From JBCCTX01 sp964652565 (lineage in GTDB: Bacteria; Bacteroidota; Bacteroidia; J057), in contig CAZZEC010000005.1 of assembly GCA_964652565.1 (NCBI GenBank), forward strand, positions 12,591-76,590: a stretch of DNA of 64,000 bases. Direction: 5' to 3'. Below are positions 17,270 to 26,825 of the stretch, piece after piece. Numbering within the stretch: position 1 is the first letter of the stretch; every line of letters begins with the position of its first letter. Made by a program: the position numbers and the translations under genes. The notes beneath the pieces are model-generated. The model searched no databases. It was not told the origin of the DNA and was given only the letters and a program-made list of their open reading frames with translations.

Positions 17270-18259
17270 TTATATAGTTGCTTTTGCCTTAATGAGTTGC
17301 TGTGCGATTTGGACTGCATTGGTTGCTGCCCCTTTCCTTAAATTATCAGAAACTATCCACATATTTAATCCATTTTCAATAGATTCATCACGGCGAATTC
17401 TTCCGACAAAAACTTCATTTTTACCTTCCGCAAAACTGGGCATAGGATATACGTTCTCCGCAGGGTTATCCATGATAATCACTCCAGGAGTTTGAGCCAA
17501 AACAGACCTAACTTCATCTACTTCAAAGGGCTGCTCAAATTCAACATTTACAGATTCGGAATGACCTCCTTTGACGGGTACTCTAACAGCAGTCGCTGTA
17601 ATTTTCATTCCAGGGACTTCCATAATTTTTCTCGTCTCATGTACTAATTTCATCTCCTCTTTCGTATAGTCATTCTCCAGGAAAATATCACAGTGAGGAA
17701 GACAATTCATATCAATGGCATGAGGATATACTTGCTTGGTAATAATACCCGTTCTTTCTCCCATCAATTGATCTACGGCATCTTTCCCAGTACCTGTAAC
17801 ACTCTGATAGGTACTTACTACCAATCGTTTGATGTTGAAAATTTTATGTAGTGGAGCTAATGCCATAACCATCTGTATCGTCGAACAGTTTGGATTTGCA
17901 ATAATTTTCGCATTCCCTACTGTATGCATATTAATCTCAGGAACAACCAAGGGGACTTCTTGTTCCATTCTCCATGCTGAAGAATTATCAATGACAATGG
18001 TTCCCATTTCAGCAAATTTGGGAGCATATGCTTTACTAACAGAAGACCCAGCAGAAAATAATGCGATATCTGCTTTGGATTTTATTCCCTCCTCAATACT
18101 CACTACAGGAATCATTTGGCCGTGAAATGATACTTGAGTACCTAAAGATCTTTCCGAAGCTACGGGGACAAGTGTACTTACCGGAAACCCCGTTTCTTCC
18201 AGGACAGCCAACATTTGCTGCCCTACTAACCCAGTTGCACCAACTACTGCAATTTTCAT
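17270..18259 (-). CDS. asd: Aspartate-semialdehyde dehydrogenase
   Basis: NADPH-dependent reduction of aspartyl phosphate to aspartate semialdehyde, the branch point to lysine/diaminopimelate, threonine and methionine. The N-terminal Rossmann motif is GATGLVGQQ. The catalytic cysteine is C125 in NPNCST, with the substrate-binding VRVPVKGGHSE segment further on. The 329 residues are typical. Aspartate kinase (lysC), the preceding enzyme, is at 45.2 kb but not linked. A TACTTTTG box on the minus strand at 18357-18364 may be its promoter -7 element. Confidence 0.96.
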   Translation of the reverse strand: MKIAVVGATGLVGQQMLAVLEETGFPVSTLVPVASERSLGTQVSFHGQMIPVVSIEEGIKSKADIALFSAGSSVSKAYAPKFAEMGTIVIDNSSAWRMEQEVPLVVPEINMHTVGNAKIIANPNCSTIQMVMALAPLHKIFNIKRLVVSTYQSVTGTGKDAVDQLMGERTGIITKQVYPHAIDMNCLPHCDIFLENDYTKEEMKLVHETRKIMEVPGMKITATAVRVPVKGGHSESVNVEFEQPFEVDEVRSVLAQTPGVIIMDNPAENVYPMPSFAEGKNEVFVGRIRRDESIENGLNMWIVSDNLRKGAATNAVQIAQQLIKAKATI

Positions 18260-18356
18260 TTTGTAATTATTGAAAGATTATATTTTCCATTATTACTCGA
18301 AATGATAACAATATTCTCACTCATTCCGTTTCAGAGCCTAATTAACAGACTTGGAG

Positions 18357-18364
18357 ACAAAAGT
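18357..18364 (-). promoter_or_regulatory. Possible asd -7 element
   Basis: TACTTTTG on the minus strand matches TAnnTTTG. It lies 98 bp upstream of the asd start. The -33 box is not convincing. Confidence 0.35.
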
Positions 18365-18446
18365 ATCAACTTTTAAGAATTAAACCAGATTATTAAGGTA
18401 TTTTTGCCAAAAATTCAATTGATTTGCAATATATCTGACGATCTAT

Positions 18447-19061
18447 ATGCAAGAAGTATACCCCTTAAACATAGACCCCTCAGCAAAGGGACTCATTTTT
18501 GATCTGGATGGAACATTAGCTGATACTATGCCCGCACATTTTTTTGCCTGGCAACAAGTAGCACGAGAAGAGGGGTTTGAATTCCCTGAAAAGCTATTCT
18601 ATGAACTGGCTGGAGTTCCTACTTTTACCATACTGGCTCAAATGAATGAGAAGCACAACCTCGATATGGATATCCAATCCGTTACACATAGAAAGGAAGA
18701 AGTCTTCCTCGCCTATCTAGATGAAGTAAAACCCATCGAACCCGTCGTCAAATTGGTGTATCAATCTCAGGATATATTACCCATGGCTTGTGGAACAGGA
18801 GGAATAAGAAAAGTTGCTGATAGACTGCTAGAGAAACTACAACTTACTTCCTACTTTCTCGCTGTCGTAACTGCTGACGATGTTGAAGCCTACAAACCAG
18901 CTCCAGATACCTTTCTGAAATGCGCAGAACAGATGGGAGTACCTCCCTCTAAATGTCAAGTATTTGAAGATGGTTTACCAGGGATTCAAGCCGCACAAAA
19001 AGCAGGTATGATAGTAACCGATGTTAGACCTTATTTAAAAGCTTCAGACAATGCCCAGTAA
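18447..19061 (+). CDS. HAD-superfamily phosphatase / beta-phosphoglucomutase-like
   Basis: The 204-residue protein has the HAD nucleophile motif DLDGTLADT (D19 and D21), a helical cap (about 30-95), the Thr/Ser motif II near ACGTGG, and motifs III/IV in KPAPDTF and VFEDGLPGIQAA. The cap and the motif context resemble the beta-phosphoglucomutase/YqaB fructose-1-phosphatase group, so the substrate is probably a small sugar phosphate. It is divergent from asd. Its 3' end overlaps that of the convergent sulfatase by 31 bp, with no room for a terminator between. Confidence 0.85.
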   Translation: MQEVYPLNIDPSAKGLIFDLDGTLADTMPAHFFAWQQVAREEGFEFPEKLFYELAGVPTFTILAQMNEKHNLDMDIQSVTHRKEEVFLAYLDEVKPIEPVVKLVYQSQDILPMACGTGGIRKVADRLLEKLQLTSYFLAVVTADDVEAYKPAPDTFLKCAEQMGVPPSKCQVFEDGLPGIQAAQKAGMIVTDVRPYLKASDNAQ

Positions 19062-20929
19062 CTGTAAAGATCATATCCATACCATTTATCTGCGACCTTT
19101 TCCTGAAGATCATCCGTAAAATTTGATACTTTTTGATATATGGGATGGCCTTTAACATTGGTTGCATATAACTCGAAGGTCCTTGCTGCCAGTAACTGAT
19201 CCATTTCATGCCCTTGCTCCAGAATATCTAATACAATATTAAAATTCTGAGGATCACAGGCATTCATTTCACATAAGCTTGATATCGCTGCAAGTTTGAT
19301 ATAGTCAGGTTGATCGGTCAACATTTGTCTGAGGGCATCTATAGAAGTGGATGTGAAATTATCCGCTTGACTAGCCATAGCTGTTGCAGCCCAATACCTT
19401 ACAATTTCACTATCTTCAAAAAGCATTTTTTCTACAGTCTGAAGCTCACCTACCCTGGCAGCCTCAGTTACAGTGATGATTCTGTGTAATGGAAACAGCG
19501 ACGTGTTTTTTGTCATCTCGTAAATCGAAGAATCCCCCGCCCATTCATGCATCTTTGATTCTGGTAAAAACCCTGTGTCATATGTACGCAATATCCATTC
19601 ATTATGAGCTTCACGCATTTCATTTAATACAGATTGGTAAGCAGGATTGTCTACGAGGTTATAAACCTGAAAAGAATCCTTGGGTACATAATATAGTTCC
19701 TCCTGATTACGGCTGGAAGCCCACATGCTCTGTTGTTCAGGCTTAAGCTGAGCGGCAGAAAACTGTGATCTCAGTTCTTTCATTATCTGAGATTGATCGG
19801 TATAGTAGTTATCCTGTATTAAGGGAAGATGAGGTAAGTAGTTTCTAATATATAAAAAGTCTTTTCCCCTTACTGCTCTTGATACTTCAAAGGCTTCATC
19901 TACCCTATCAGATGTAGCAAATACATATTCTCGGGGAGAAGGAATTTTCTTTCCCAAAAATGGTTGCCCCTGCATATAATCAGGGATTTCAATATCTAAC
20001 AGATTTAATACTGTAGGTGGAAAATCGATAAAACTCACAAGTTGAGAATCTACACTGTTTGGAAAAAGCCCCCATAGAGAATCATATGGCGAAGGGGCAT
20101 GAATAATAAATGGGACTTGTATTCCCGAATCATACAAAGATCTCTTTCCTCTTGGTAAGCCTGTACCATGATCTGAATAAAAAAAGACAATCGTATTATT
20201 TGCTAATCCATCCTCATTGAGTTCCGAAAGTATTTCCCCCACTTGTAGATCCATTAAATAAACCAGATCATAATACCGAGCCAGCATTTTTCTCACTAAA
20301 GGTATATCAAAGTAATAGGGAGGGACAAATACTCGATCAGGATCATGACGGAGGCTATCTGGAATCTGATGACCATACTTCTGGTGAAAAGCTTCATCTG
20401 TACCAAAAATCTGAGACTGATGCGTTGTTTCTATGTTAAAAACACTAAAAAACGGTTTTGTAGGATCTTGACGATTTCTCCAATGTGCAGTATTGCTAGA
20501 TTCATCCCACATCGTAGAATCAACGAAGTTATAATCTTCTTTACTATTGTTGGAACAATAGTATCCTTCATTCATTAATATCTGAGATAGACTTTGAATA
20601 AAATCTGGCTTACGTATCTCGGAGCGCAAATGCTGAGATCCAAGCGAGGTAGCATATACTCCTGTTGCCAGACTCGACCTTGCCGGAGAACATACAGGAG
20701 CCGTAGCAAATGCTCGTGTATATCGTACTCCTACTTGTGCAAGACTGTCCAGATTAGGACTATGAGCATAGGTATCACCGTAGCTTCCTAGCATGGGCAT
20801 TAAATCCTCACAGGTAATCCACAATATATTAGGACGCGCCTTAGGTTCATTTGAACTCGTTTGGGGATCGTTACAAGCTGAGAATGATAAAATGTATATC
20901 ATACATAGCAGCCCAATTGCTTTGGTCAT
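19031..20929 (-). CDS. Lipoprotein sulfatase (type I, formylglycine-dependent)
   Basis: Exported sulfatase with a lipobox at C19. The active-site signature is C80-S-P-A-R84, where Cys is converted to formylglycine by an SUMF1- or AslB-type maturase. Metal residues include the WITCEDL region (Asp 42) and the SDHGTGLPRGKR segment. The alkaline-phosphatase-like core covers about 33-480. The last 120 residues look like HEAT-type helical repeats (PDYIKLAAISSL, EIVRYWAATAMA). No maturase is in the window. It is the last gene of the minus-strand run nagX-like/GHL10/sulfatase, 35 bp after GHL10. The substrate (sulfated polysaccharide, choline or other) cannot be told from sequence. Confidence 0.9.
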   Translation of the reverse strand: MTKAIGLLCMIYILSFSACNDPQTSSNEPKARPNILWITCEDLMPMLGSYGDTYAHSPNLDSLAQVGVRYTRAFATAPVCSPARSSLATGVYATSLGSQHLRSEIRKPDFIQSLSQILMNEGYYCSNNSKEDYNFVDSTMWDESSNTAHWRNRQDPTKPFFSVFNIETTHQSQIFGTDEAFHQKYGHQIPDSLRHDPDRVFVPPYYFDIPLVRKMLARYYDLVYLMDLQVGEILSELNEDGLANNTIVFFYSDHGTGLPRGKRSLYDSGIQVPFIIHAPSPYDSLWGLFPNSVDSQLVSFIDFPPTVLNLLDIEIPDYMQGQPFLGKKIPSPREYVFATSDRVDEAFEVSRAVRGKDFLYIRNYLPHLPLIQDNYYTDQSQIMKELRSQFSAAQLKPEQQSMWASSRNQEELYYVPKDSFQVYNLVDNPAYQSVLNEMREAHNEWILRTYDTGFLPESKMHEWAGDSSIYEMTKNTSLFPLHRIITVTEAARVGELQTVEKMLFEDSEIVRYWAATAMASQADNFTSTSIDALRQMLTDQPDYIKLAAISSLCEMNACDPQNFNIVLDILEQGHEMDQLLAARTFELYATNVKGHPIYQKVSNFTDDLQEKVADKWYGYDLYSYWALSEAFK

Positions 20930-20964
20930 AGCAGTTAATGATTTTTGAAAATATAAGTATTGAA

Positions 20965-22560
20965 TTACCTATTTAGCATTCGTTTCTTCACTTTGACTTT
21001 CAATGGAAGCGTAGGTAGACTTTCATTGAATAGCCGATCTAATGAAGTAACGAGATAGTAATACTTTCCTTTCCTATCAATTGAGGAATCAAGATAGTAG
21101 GTCAAATTTCCATCTATGATATCCAGGAGATAACGAGGATCATCAATGTCTTGAAGATCTTTTTTTCCATAACGATAAATAGCTACATACGAACTTTGGG
21201 TAGGTTCCCATGTAAGCACTACACCTTTGAATTGTACACTTGCCTCCACATTTTGAGGGATCGTATAAACTTCTCTCGATTTCAAGTTACTGATTGGTGG
21301 TAATGAACGATACCTGTAAAAATTATTCCCCAAAGAATCTGACATCCCCAAAGGATTGCTTAAAAATGACCTTGCACTAAAATATACACTCCCATCTACT
21401 TCATTTATAGCTCTATCCAATCTTATCTGGTCGGGAATCTGTCTGGGAAATTCCCAGTTTTTATCATGGTTATTGTCAACCTTATATGCTGCTTTTCCAA
21501 TTAAAAGTTGCTGCCCAAAACTATTTTGAGACCACCAATCTATTAGCACATCATATGCAGCTGGAGGATACCCAATACTAAAATAAATTTGAGGAGCTAC
21601 ATAATCGATCCATCCTTTCTGCAACCAAGTCCTGACATCTGCATACAATCCATCGTAACTTGTCACCCCAGCCTTTGTATCAGAGCCCAAGGGATCATCA
21701 GACTTATTTCGCCATACACCAAATGGGCTGATTCCAAGCTTAACCCATGGCTTATGTTCTTGAATCACTTTTCTCAATGTGAAAATAAATTGATTGTTAT
21801 TTTCACGCCTCCAATCACCTTTATTCCTATAATTTCGTCCATATCGATTAAAACTCAAGGTATCAGGAAATTCTACCCCTTCAATCTTATATGGATAAAA
21901 ATAATCATCGATATGCAGGGCATCAATATCATATCGCAGAAGAATATCTTCCATAACATCTACCACATAAGCCCTGGCTTCAGGTATCCCTGGATCAATA
22001 TATGCGTTTGAACCATATCTTAAGATCCATTCGGGATGAGTATGCATAACATGGAACAAGTTTGTAACTCTTTGTTTGTCAACATCCAGATAGGCTCGAA
22101 AGGGATTTACCCAAGCGTGTAATTCCATTCCACGTTCATGACAAGCTTCAATGGCAACCTGTAAGGGGTCATAAAAAGGTTCTGGTCCTTTACCTTGTAC
22201 TCCATTTAACCACTCAGACCAAGGCTCAATCGAGGAATGATAAAAAACATCTCCTGCTGGCCTCACTTGAAATATGATTGCATTCATCCCCATCTTATGG
22301 AATCGATCAATCCAGGCAATCAATTCCCGTTGTTGTTCTTCAGAAGATAACCCCGACCTGGATGGCCAATCAATATTTTTTACCGTAGCTACCCAGACTC
22401 CTCGGAATTCTCGCTTAGGTGGAATATCTTGAGCAAAGCTTTTATTTGAAACAGATAAGCTGAATACGAATAAAGATCCCAGCATCAAGCAAAGCCTTCT
22501 CACATCATACATCGTAAATAAAGCAGCTTGTGAATTCAATAATCCTGACGGATTTTTCAT
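20965..22560 (-). CDS. GHL10-family glycosidase (DigH/YngK-like), secreted
   Basis: Glycoside-hydrolase-like family 10 protein. A signal region (hydrophobic about 25-43, ending SFAQ) precedes the GHL10 TIM-barrel, which starts EFRGVWVATVKNIDWPS. It includes FQVRPAGDVFYHS, HAWVNPFRA and HIDDYFYPY, where acidic residues are probably catalytic. The last 80 residues resemble a fibronectin type III domain. The E. coli member, DigH, cleaves peptidoglycan glycan strands lacking stem peptides. The start was chosen at 22560 because it forms an ATGA overlap with the upstream membrane-protein gene, implying translational coupling. Peptidoglycan as substrate is inferred from family and neighbours. Confidence 0.85.
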   Translation of the reverse strand: MKNPSGLLNSQAALFTMYDVRRLCLMLGSLFVFSLSVSNKSFAQDIPPKREFRGVWVATVKNIDWPSRSGLSSEEQQRELIAWIDRFHKMGMNAIIFQVRPAGDVFYHSSIEPWSEWLNGVQGKGPEPFYDPLQVAIEACHERGMELHAWVNPFRAYLDVDKQRVTNLFHVMHTHPEWILRYGSNAYIDPGIPEARAYVVDVMEDILLRYDIDALHIDDYFYPYKIEGVEFPDTLSFNRYGRNYRNKGDWRRENNNQFIFTLRKVIQEHKPWVKLGISPFGVWRNKSDDPLGSDTKAGVTSYDGLYADVRTWLQKGWIDYVAPQIYFSIGYPPAAYDVLIDWWSQNSFGQQLLIGKAAYKVDNNHDKNWEFPRQIPDQIRLDRAINEVDGSVYFSARSFLSNPLGMSDSLGNNFYRYRSLPPISNLKSREVYTIPQNVEASVQFKGVVLTWEPTQSSYVAIYRYGKKDLQDIDDPRYLLDIIDGNLTYYLDSSIDRKGKYYYLVTSLDRLFNESLPTLPLKVKVKKRMLNR

Positions 22561-23870
22561 ACTTTAATTATGATACGTTGCTTATAAAAGTACCAGATAG
22601 GTACCCAAATGACTATTACGAATGTAATCGCAAATAACAAAGAAGCATTATAGGGACCTAACCAGGAACGAAATACTTGTTCATATATCCAGGCCCAGGC
22701 TGTTTGTCCATTAGATACATGGGTATATAACAGGATCTTGGCTAATAAAGCCGAAGCAACATAAGCCGTTATGGGATTTCTCCCAAAAGCTTCAAAGAAC
22801 GGTGTCCACTTATTGTAGGATTTTACATCAATTAACCAATAACAGATGGCTAACAGGTACATTCCCAGACCTCCTGTATATAAAACATAAGAACTGGTCC
22901 ACAACTTCTTATTGATAGGAAAAACAAGATCCCAGGCTAAACCTAAAAATAAAGACAAGCTCCCCAGAACAAATATCCACGAGGTAATTTCAGCAGATTT
23001 CAATTTGCTTTGAAGCATATATCCCGTCAACATACCAATGATACCTGTTCCTATTGCTGGAATGGTACTTAGCAAACCCTCAGGGTCCCACACTTTAGAT
23101 TGGCTCCATAAATGTTGAGTTCCTAGTAGTGTTCTATCCAACCAGGCTCCAAGATTAGTCTCAGGCTCAAGGTTAGGCGCGCCAACACCTGGAACAGGTA
23201 CTACTGACATAAGCATCCAGTAGCCTAGTAGTAGTAATCCCAGCAATAGTATTTGGTTGCGCCAACCAAAGTATAGATATATCCATGAACAAAAGAAAAA
23301 TACCAAAGCTATTCTTTGTAATACTCCAGGTATTCGTAGAGTTGAAAGATTGGCGTATGGGAAAATGCAGATGATTGCACCTACAGCAGCTATTATAGGA
23401 ATAACAGTCCAAATCTTCTTAGTAGTGGCACCATAAGTATGCTTTGATTTTTCCTGATGCACCACTTCTCGAATCAAAATACCTAATATAGCTATCGCGA
23501 GAAATACAAAATAGAGGATCTCCCTGCCTCCCTCAATTTCCCTTCCCCAGAAAAAGGGAAATCCTGCCAAGAATAATCCTAACAAAAATATGATTAAACT
23601 CCTCTTAGAGGCTTTAGCCACTATCCCTGTCTTTGATTTACCAAATTGCAATTGCTTGTTAAAAGAAAAACTAATAGATACCCCTACGATAAACAAAAAG
23701 AATGGAAAGACAAGATCTGTGGGGGTGATCCCATGCCAATCCGCATGAAGCAATGGAGCGTATACATGATTCCAGGACCCAGGATCATTGACCAGAATCA
23801 TACCTGCAATAGTAATCCCCCGAAATACATCTAAAGATAACAGCCTGCCAGAAGAAGGAATTGAGGACAT
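22557..23870 (-). CDS. NagX/HGSNAT-like multipass membrane protein (DUF5009/acyltransferase group)
   Basis: An integral membrane protein of 437 residues with about ten to eleven hydrophobic helices. It opens with SLDVFRGITIAGMILVN and the HADWHGITPTDLVFPFFLFIVG segment. Both mark the family that includes lysosomal heparan-alpha-glucosaminide N-acetyltransferase and bacterial NagX/DUF5009. Members can transfer acetyl groups to glucosamine across a membrane or are proposed to act in amino-sugar uptake. Its stop overlaps the start of GHL10 by four bases. nagB lies 206 bp upstream on the same strand. A role in amino-sugar handling is inferred from both family and context. Confidence 0.85.
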   Translation of the reverse strand: MSSIPSSGRLLSLDVFRGITIAGMILVNDPGSWNHVYAPLLHADWHGITPTDLVFPFFLFIVGVSISFSFNKQLQFGKSKTGIVAKASKRSLIIFLLGLFLAGFPFFWGREIEGGREILYFVFLAIAILGILIREVVHQEKSKHTYGATTKKIWTVIPIIAAVGAIICIFPYANLSTLRIPGVLQRIALVFFFCSWIYLYFGWRNQILLLGLLLLGYWMLMSVVPVPGVGAPNLEPETNLGAWLDRTLLGTQHLWSQSKVWDPEGLLSTIPAIGTGIIGMLTGYMLQSKLKSAEITSWIFVLGSLSLFLGLAWDLVFPINKKLWTSSYVLYTGGLGMYLLAICYWLIDVKSYNKWTPFFEAFGRNPITAYVASALLAKILLYTHVSNGQTAWAWIYEQVFRSWLGPYNASLLFAITFVIVIWVPIWYFYKQRIIIKV

Positions 23871-23939
23871 AGTATGTTAAAATAACTTAGGAATACTCTG
23901 TAAAATGTAGATATTAACGATGAAAAGCAAGTGTAAAAG

Positions 23940-24060
23940 CCCTCGTCTAGGTATTAGTCCTCGGTCACAGACGAGGGATAGATCACAGACGATAGACGAC
24001 GGACCACAGTTTCACAATTCCACAATATCACCATACAGCAATTATACAATACAACAATAT
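23940..24060. repeat. Short inverted repeat and CAAT-rich low-complexity tract
   Basis: Between nagX-like and nagB genes. CCCTCGTCT (23940-23948) pairs with AGACGAGGG (23969-23977). CACAGACGA occurs twice and is followed by degenerate CACAAT/ACAACAAT units. Spacer and repeat sizes do not fit CRISPR. It may be a mutable simple-sequence tract or a regulatory or processing hairpin within the gene cluster. Confidence 0.55.
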
Positions 24061-24076
24061 TACCAATCGCATTCTC

Positions 24077-26014
24077 CTACAAAAAGTGGTACCTGACAAA
24101 AGCCTCGATCGCTTCGTATTCCGCAAACCCTAATTTGTCATACACTTTGGCAGTCTGCCGATTTCTTTGTTCTGCACGTTGCCAGAATTCGCGCTCATCC
24201 GTTCCCTGAAATACAGCACCATCCTTCTGAGATTGATGTTTAAATATTCCCAATCGCTTTCTGATCACTTCATCGGGGCTCATGGGTACAGCCATTTCAA
24301 TTTCTGACACATCCCATTCCTGCCATGCACCTCTGTACAACCAGACCCAGCAATCGCGTGTCCATGGTTCATGTTTCACCCTTTCTAATGCCTCAAAAAT
24401 AGCATCCAAACAAACTTTATGTGTACCGTGAGGATCGGCGAGATCTCCTGCTGCGTAGATCTGATCAGGCCGTATCTCCTTGATCAAGTTTACTATAATC
24501 TGAATATCTTCTTCCCCAAGGGGATTTTTCTCAACCAGACCTGTTTCATAAAAAGGCATCTCCAAAAAATGTGCATTCTCCTCAGGTATGCCAACAAAAC
24601 GGCATGTTGCTCGAGCTTCCCCCTTGCGGATCATACCTTTTATCTGGCGAATTGATTCAATGTCCTTTTCTCCTGTTTGTTTATTCGTCAGGAAAGATTT
24701 AGCATGCTCATATATATTTGCGGCATCATGGTTATCTATGCTGAAACGCTGATTAAAATCGCCAACAAAATCGGCAAAACGCAAGGCTTCATCATCGGCA
24801 ACTGCAATATTACCTGATGTTTGGTAAGCGACATGTACATCGTGACCCTGATCTACCAAGCGAATAAAAGTTCCTCCCATCGAAATAATATCATCGTCTG
24901 GATGAGGACTAAAGATGATCACCCTCTTGGGAAATGGAGATTTTCTTTCAGGACGATAGGTATCATCGGCGTTGGGTTTCCCTCCGGGCCAACCAGTGAT
25001 CGTATGTTGAAGTTCATTAAATATTTTAATATTTAATTCATAGGCTGATCCATATCTCACAAGCAAACTACTCAGTCCATTATCGTTGAAATCTTTATCT
25101 GTCAACTTGAGAATGGGTTTCTCCACCTGAAGTGCTAAGCTTACCATGGCTTTTCTGATGGATTTTTCATCCCATACAAAATCCTCCAGTAACCAGGGTG
25201 ATTTCTTCCTGATTAATCCTGTGGATGCCCCTTCATCTAATGCAATCAGTGAATGAGAATGGTTTTGCAGAAAAGTGGCCGGAATTTTATTCGTAATATC
25301 CCCTTCTACGGCTTTTTGGATTACCGTGGATTTACCTTCGCCCCATGCCATAAGAATAATCCTTTTGGCTTTCATGATGGTACTTACTCCCATCGTAATC
25401 GCTTTTCTCGGAACTTTACTTAAGGAGAAAAAATCACTGGCTGCCGCAATCCGAGTTTGTTCGTCCAACGTAATTAAGCGTGTACGAGAATTGATACTAG
25501 AACCAGGCTCATTAAAACCAATATGACCCGTTTTTCCTATTCCCAATATCTGTATATCTAATCCTCCAAGTTTCTCGATCTTCTTCTCATATTGCTCACA
25601 AAATGCAGGGATCTCTTCGACGGAAAGTGTTCCATCGGGTATATGATAGTTTGCTTCATCAATATCTACATGATCAAACAATTGTGTCTTCATGAAGTAT
25701 ACATAACTCTGAAGCATATCTGGCTTCATGGGATAGTATTCATCCAAATTAAATGTAATGACATTACCAAAACTCAATCCCTCCTCTCTATGCATTCTAA
25801 CCAATTCAGCATAAAGCAATTTGGGCGTAGAACCGGTAGCTAATCCCAATACAGCCTTTTCTCCATTGGCTGCCTTATTTCGGATTAACTGTGCAATTTC
25901 ATCAGCCACAGATTTTGATGCAGATTTGGGATCTTCGTATATTTTTACAGGGATCTTTTCATATGGGTTTAATTCACCCTCAATGTAGTAATCTTGTGTA
26001 TTGGCAGTAGACAT
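24077..26014 (-). CDS. nagB: Glucosamine-6-phosphate deaminase fused to a PIG-L/LmbE domain
   Basis: The N-terminal 270 residues are a NagB deaminase: GLATGSTPKLLYAEL, FNLDEYYPM, GIGKTGHIGFNEPG with the catalytic Asp/His, and the SLSKVPRKAITMG segment. It converts glucosamine-6-phosphate to fructose-6-phosphate and ammonia. After a linker, residues about 365-600 form a PIG-L/LmbE domain with the zinc motif SPHPDDD and the later DPHGTH. This suggests an N-deacetylase, possibly feeding the deaminase. At 645 residues it is more than twice the size of E. coli NagB. The fusion is known in Bacteroidota, but the tail's substrate is not established. It lies 18 bp downstream of the DeoR regulator. Confidence 0.93.
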   Translation of the reverse strand: MSTANTQDYYIEGELNPYEKIPVKIYEDPKSASKSVADEIAQLIRNKAANGEKAVLGLATGSTPKLLYAELVRMHREEGLSFGNVITFNLDEYYPMKPDMLQSYVYFMKTQLFDHVDIDEANYHIPDGTLSVEEIPAFCEQYEKKIEKLGGLDIQILGIGKTGHIGFNEPGSSINSRTRLITLDEQTRIAAASDFFSLSKVPRKAITMGVSTIMKAKRIILMAWGEGKSTVIQKAVEGDITNKIPATFLQNHSHSLIALDEGASTGLIRKKSPWLLEDFVWDEKSIRKAMVSLALQVEKPILKLTDKDFNDNGLSSLLVRYGSAYELNIKIFNELQHTITGWPGGKPNADDTYRPERKSPFPKRVIIFSPHPDDDIISMGGTFIRLVDQGHDVHVAYQTSGNIAVADDEALRFADFVGDFNQRFSIDNHDAANIYEHAKSFLTNKQTGEKDIESIRQIKGMIRKGEARATCRFVGIPEENAHFLEMPFYETGLVEKNPLGEEDIQIIVNLIKEIRPDQIYAAGDLADPHGTHKVCLDAIFEALERVKHEPWTRDCWVWLYRGAWQEWDVSEIEMAVPMSPDEVIRKRLGIFKHQSQKDGAVFQGTDEREFWQRAEQRNRQTAKVYDKLGFAEYEAIEAFVRYHFL

Positions 26015-26032
26015 AGTGTGGAATTACTTAGG

Positions 26033-26782
26033 TTATATAATTTGAATACCGAGTTTTGTATAGGGTTTGAGAAAATTGTGCTCTTTATCCAGGTCCGTAA
26101 TCAGTAAATTTACTTCTCCTATTTTTGAAACCTGGTAGGGATGTATTGTCTCTAATTTTTCCTCTATGATCAACGTCATTACTTTCCTTGAAGAAGCTAC
26201 TAATGCCCGTTTTACACGTGCTTCATCCCAGTTATTCTCAGTAATTCCTTCCTTGTGATGGATACTTCTGGTCCCTATTACTCCCCAATCAGCCCTTATT
26301 CCATGAAGGGATTCAATAGCCTCTATACCAGCTGTTACTTTTTCATTTTTCAGTAATCTTCCACCAATAAAAACTACTTCTACTTTGGGATGCTCGGCAA
26401 GTATCACTCCAACGGGTAAACTATTTGTAAAAATGGTAACCTGAAGGTCTCCAGGTATTATCCTGGCGATTTCCATATTGGTCGTTCCACCATCCATAAT
26501 AATAACCTGTCCATCTTCAAAAAACTGCACCGCTTTCCTGGCAAGTGCTATTTTACGGTCCAATGCATATACTTCACGTTCGTGAAAACTATAGGGTGGA
26601 AATGCATTTATGACCGCTCCTCCATGAACTTTACGTATCTTGCCATCATCAGCGAGATCTTTTAAGTCGCGACGTATGGTATCCTCTGAGACCGCAAGCT
26701 CATGACTTAGCTCAGACACAAGTACTTTCTTATGAATACGCAATTCCTCTAAAATGATATGCTGACGCTCTTCTTTTAACAA
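26033..26782 (-). CDS. DeoR/GlpR-family transcriptional regulator
   Basis: A 249-residue repressor-type protein. The N-terminal winged HTH (about 5-57) contains VSELSHELAVSEDTIRRDL and RKVHGGAV, the DeoR signature. The effector domain carries IMDGGTTNMEIARII, FTNSLPV and VFIGGRL typical of the sugar-phosphate-binding ISOCOT fold. It is first in the minus-strand run before nagB (18 bp gap) and divergent from the GH3/serine-hydrolase fusion, with only 43 bp between starts. It could therefore control both directions, most likely in response to an amino-sugar phosphate. That role is inferred. Confidence 0.92.
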   Translation of the reverse strand: MLKEERQHIILEELRIHKKVLVSELSHELAVSEDTIRRDLKDLADDGKIRKVHGGAVINAFPPYSFHEREVYALDRKIALARKAVQFFEDGQVIIMDGGTTNMEIARIIPGDLQVTIFTNSLPVGVILAEHPKVEVVFIGGRLLKNEKVTAGIEAIESLHGIRADWGVIGTRSIHHKEGITENNWDEARVKRALVASSRKVMTLIIEEKLETIHPYQVSKIGEVNLLITDLDKEHNFLKPYTKLGIQII

Positions 26783-26825
26783 ATTATGCGATTTTTTGCT
26801 ATTATTTGCTTATTTTTACTATCAA

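Noticed and set aside
23940..24060. CRISPR-like repeats
   Set aside because: Units are short and unequal, there are no regular spacers, and no cas gene is present.
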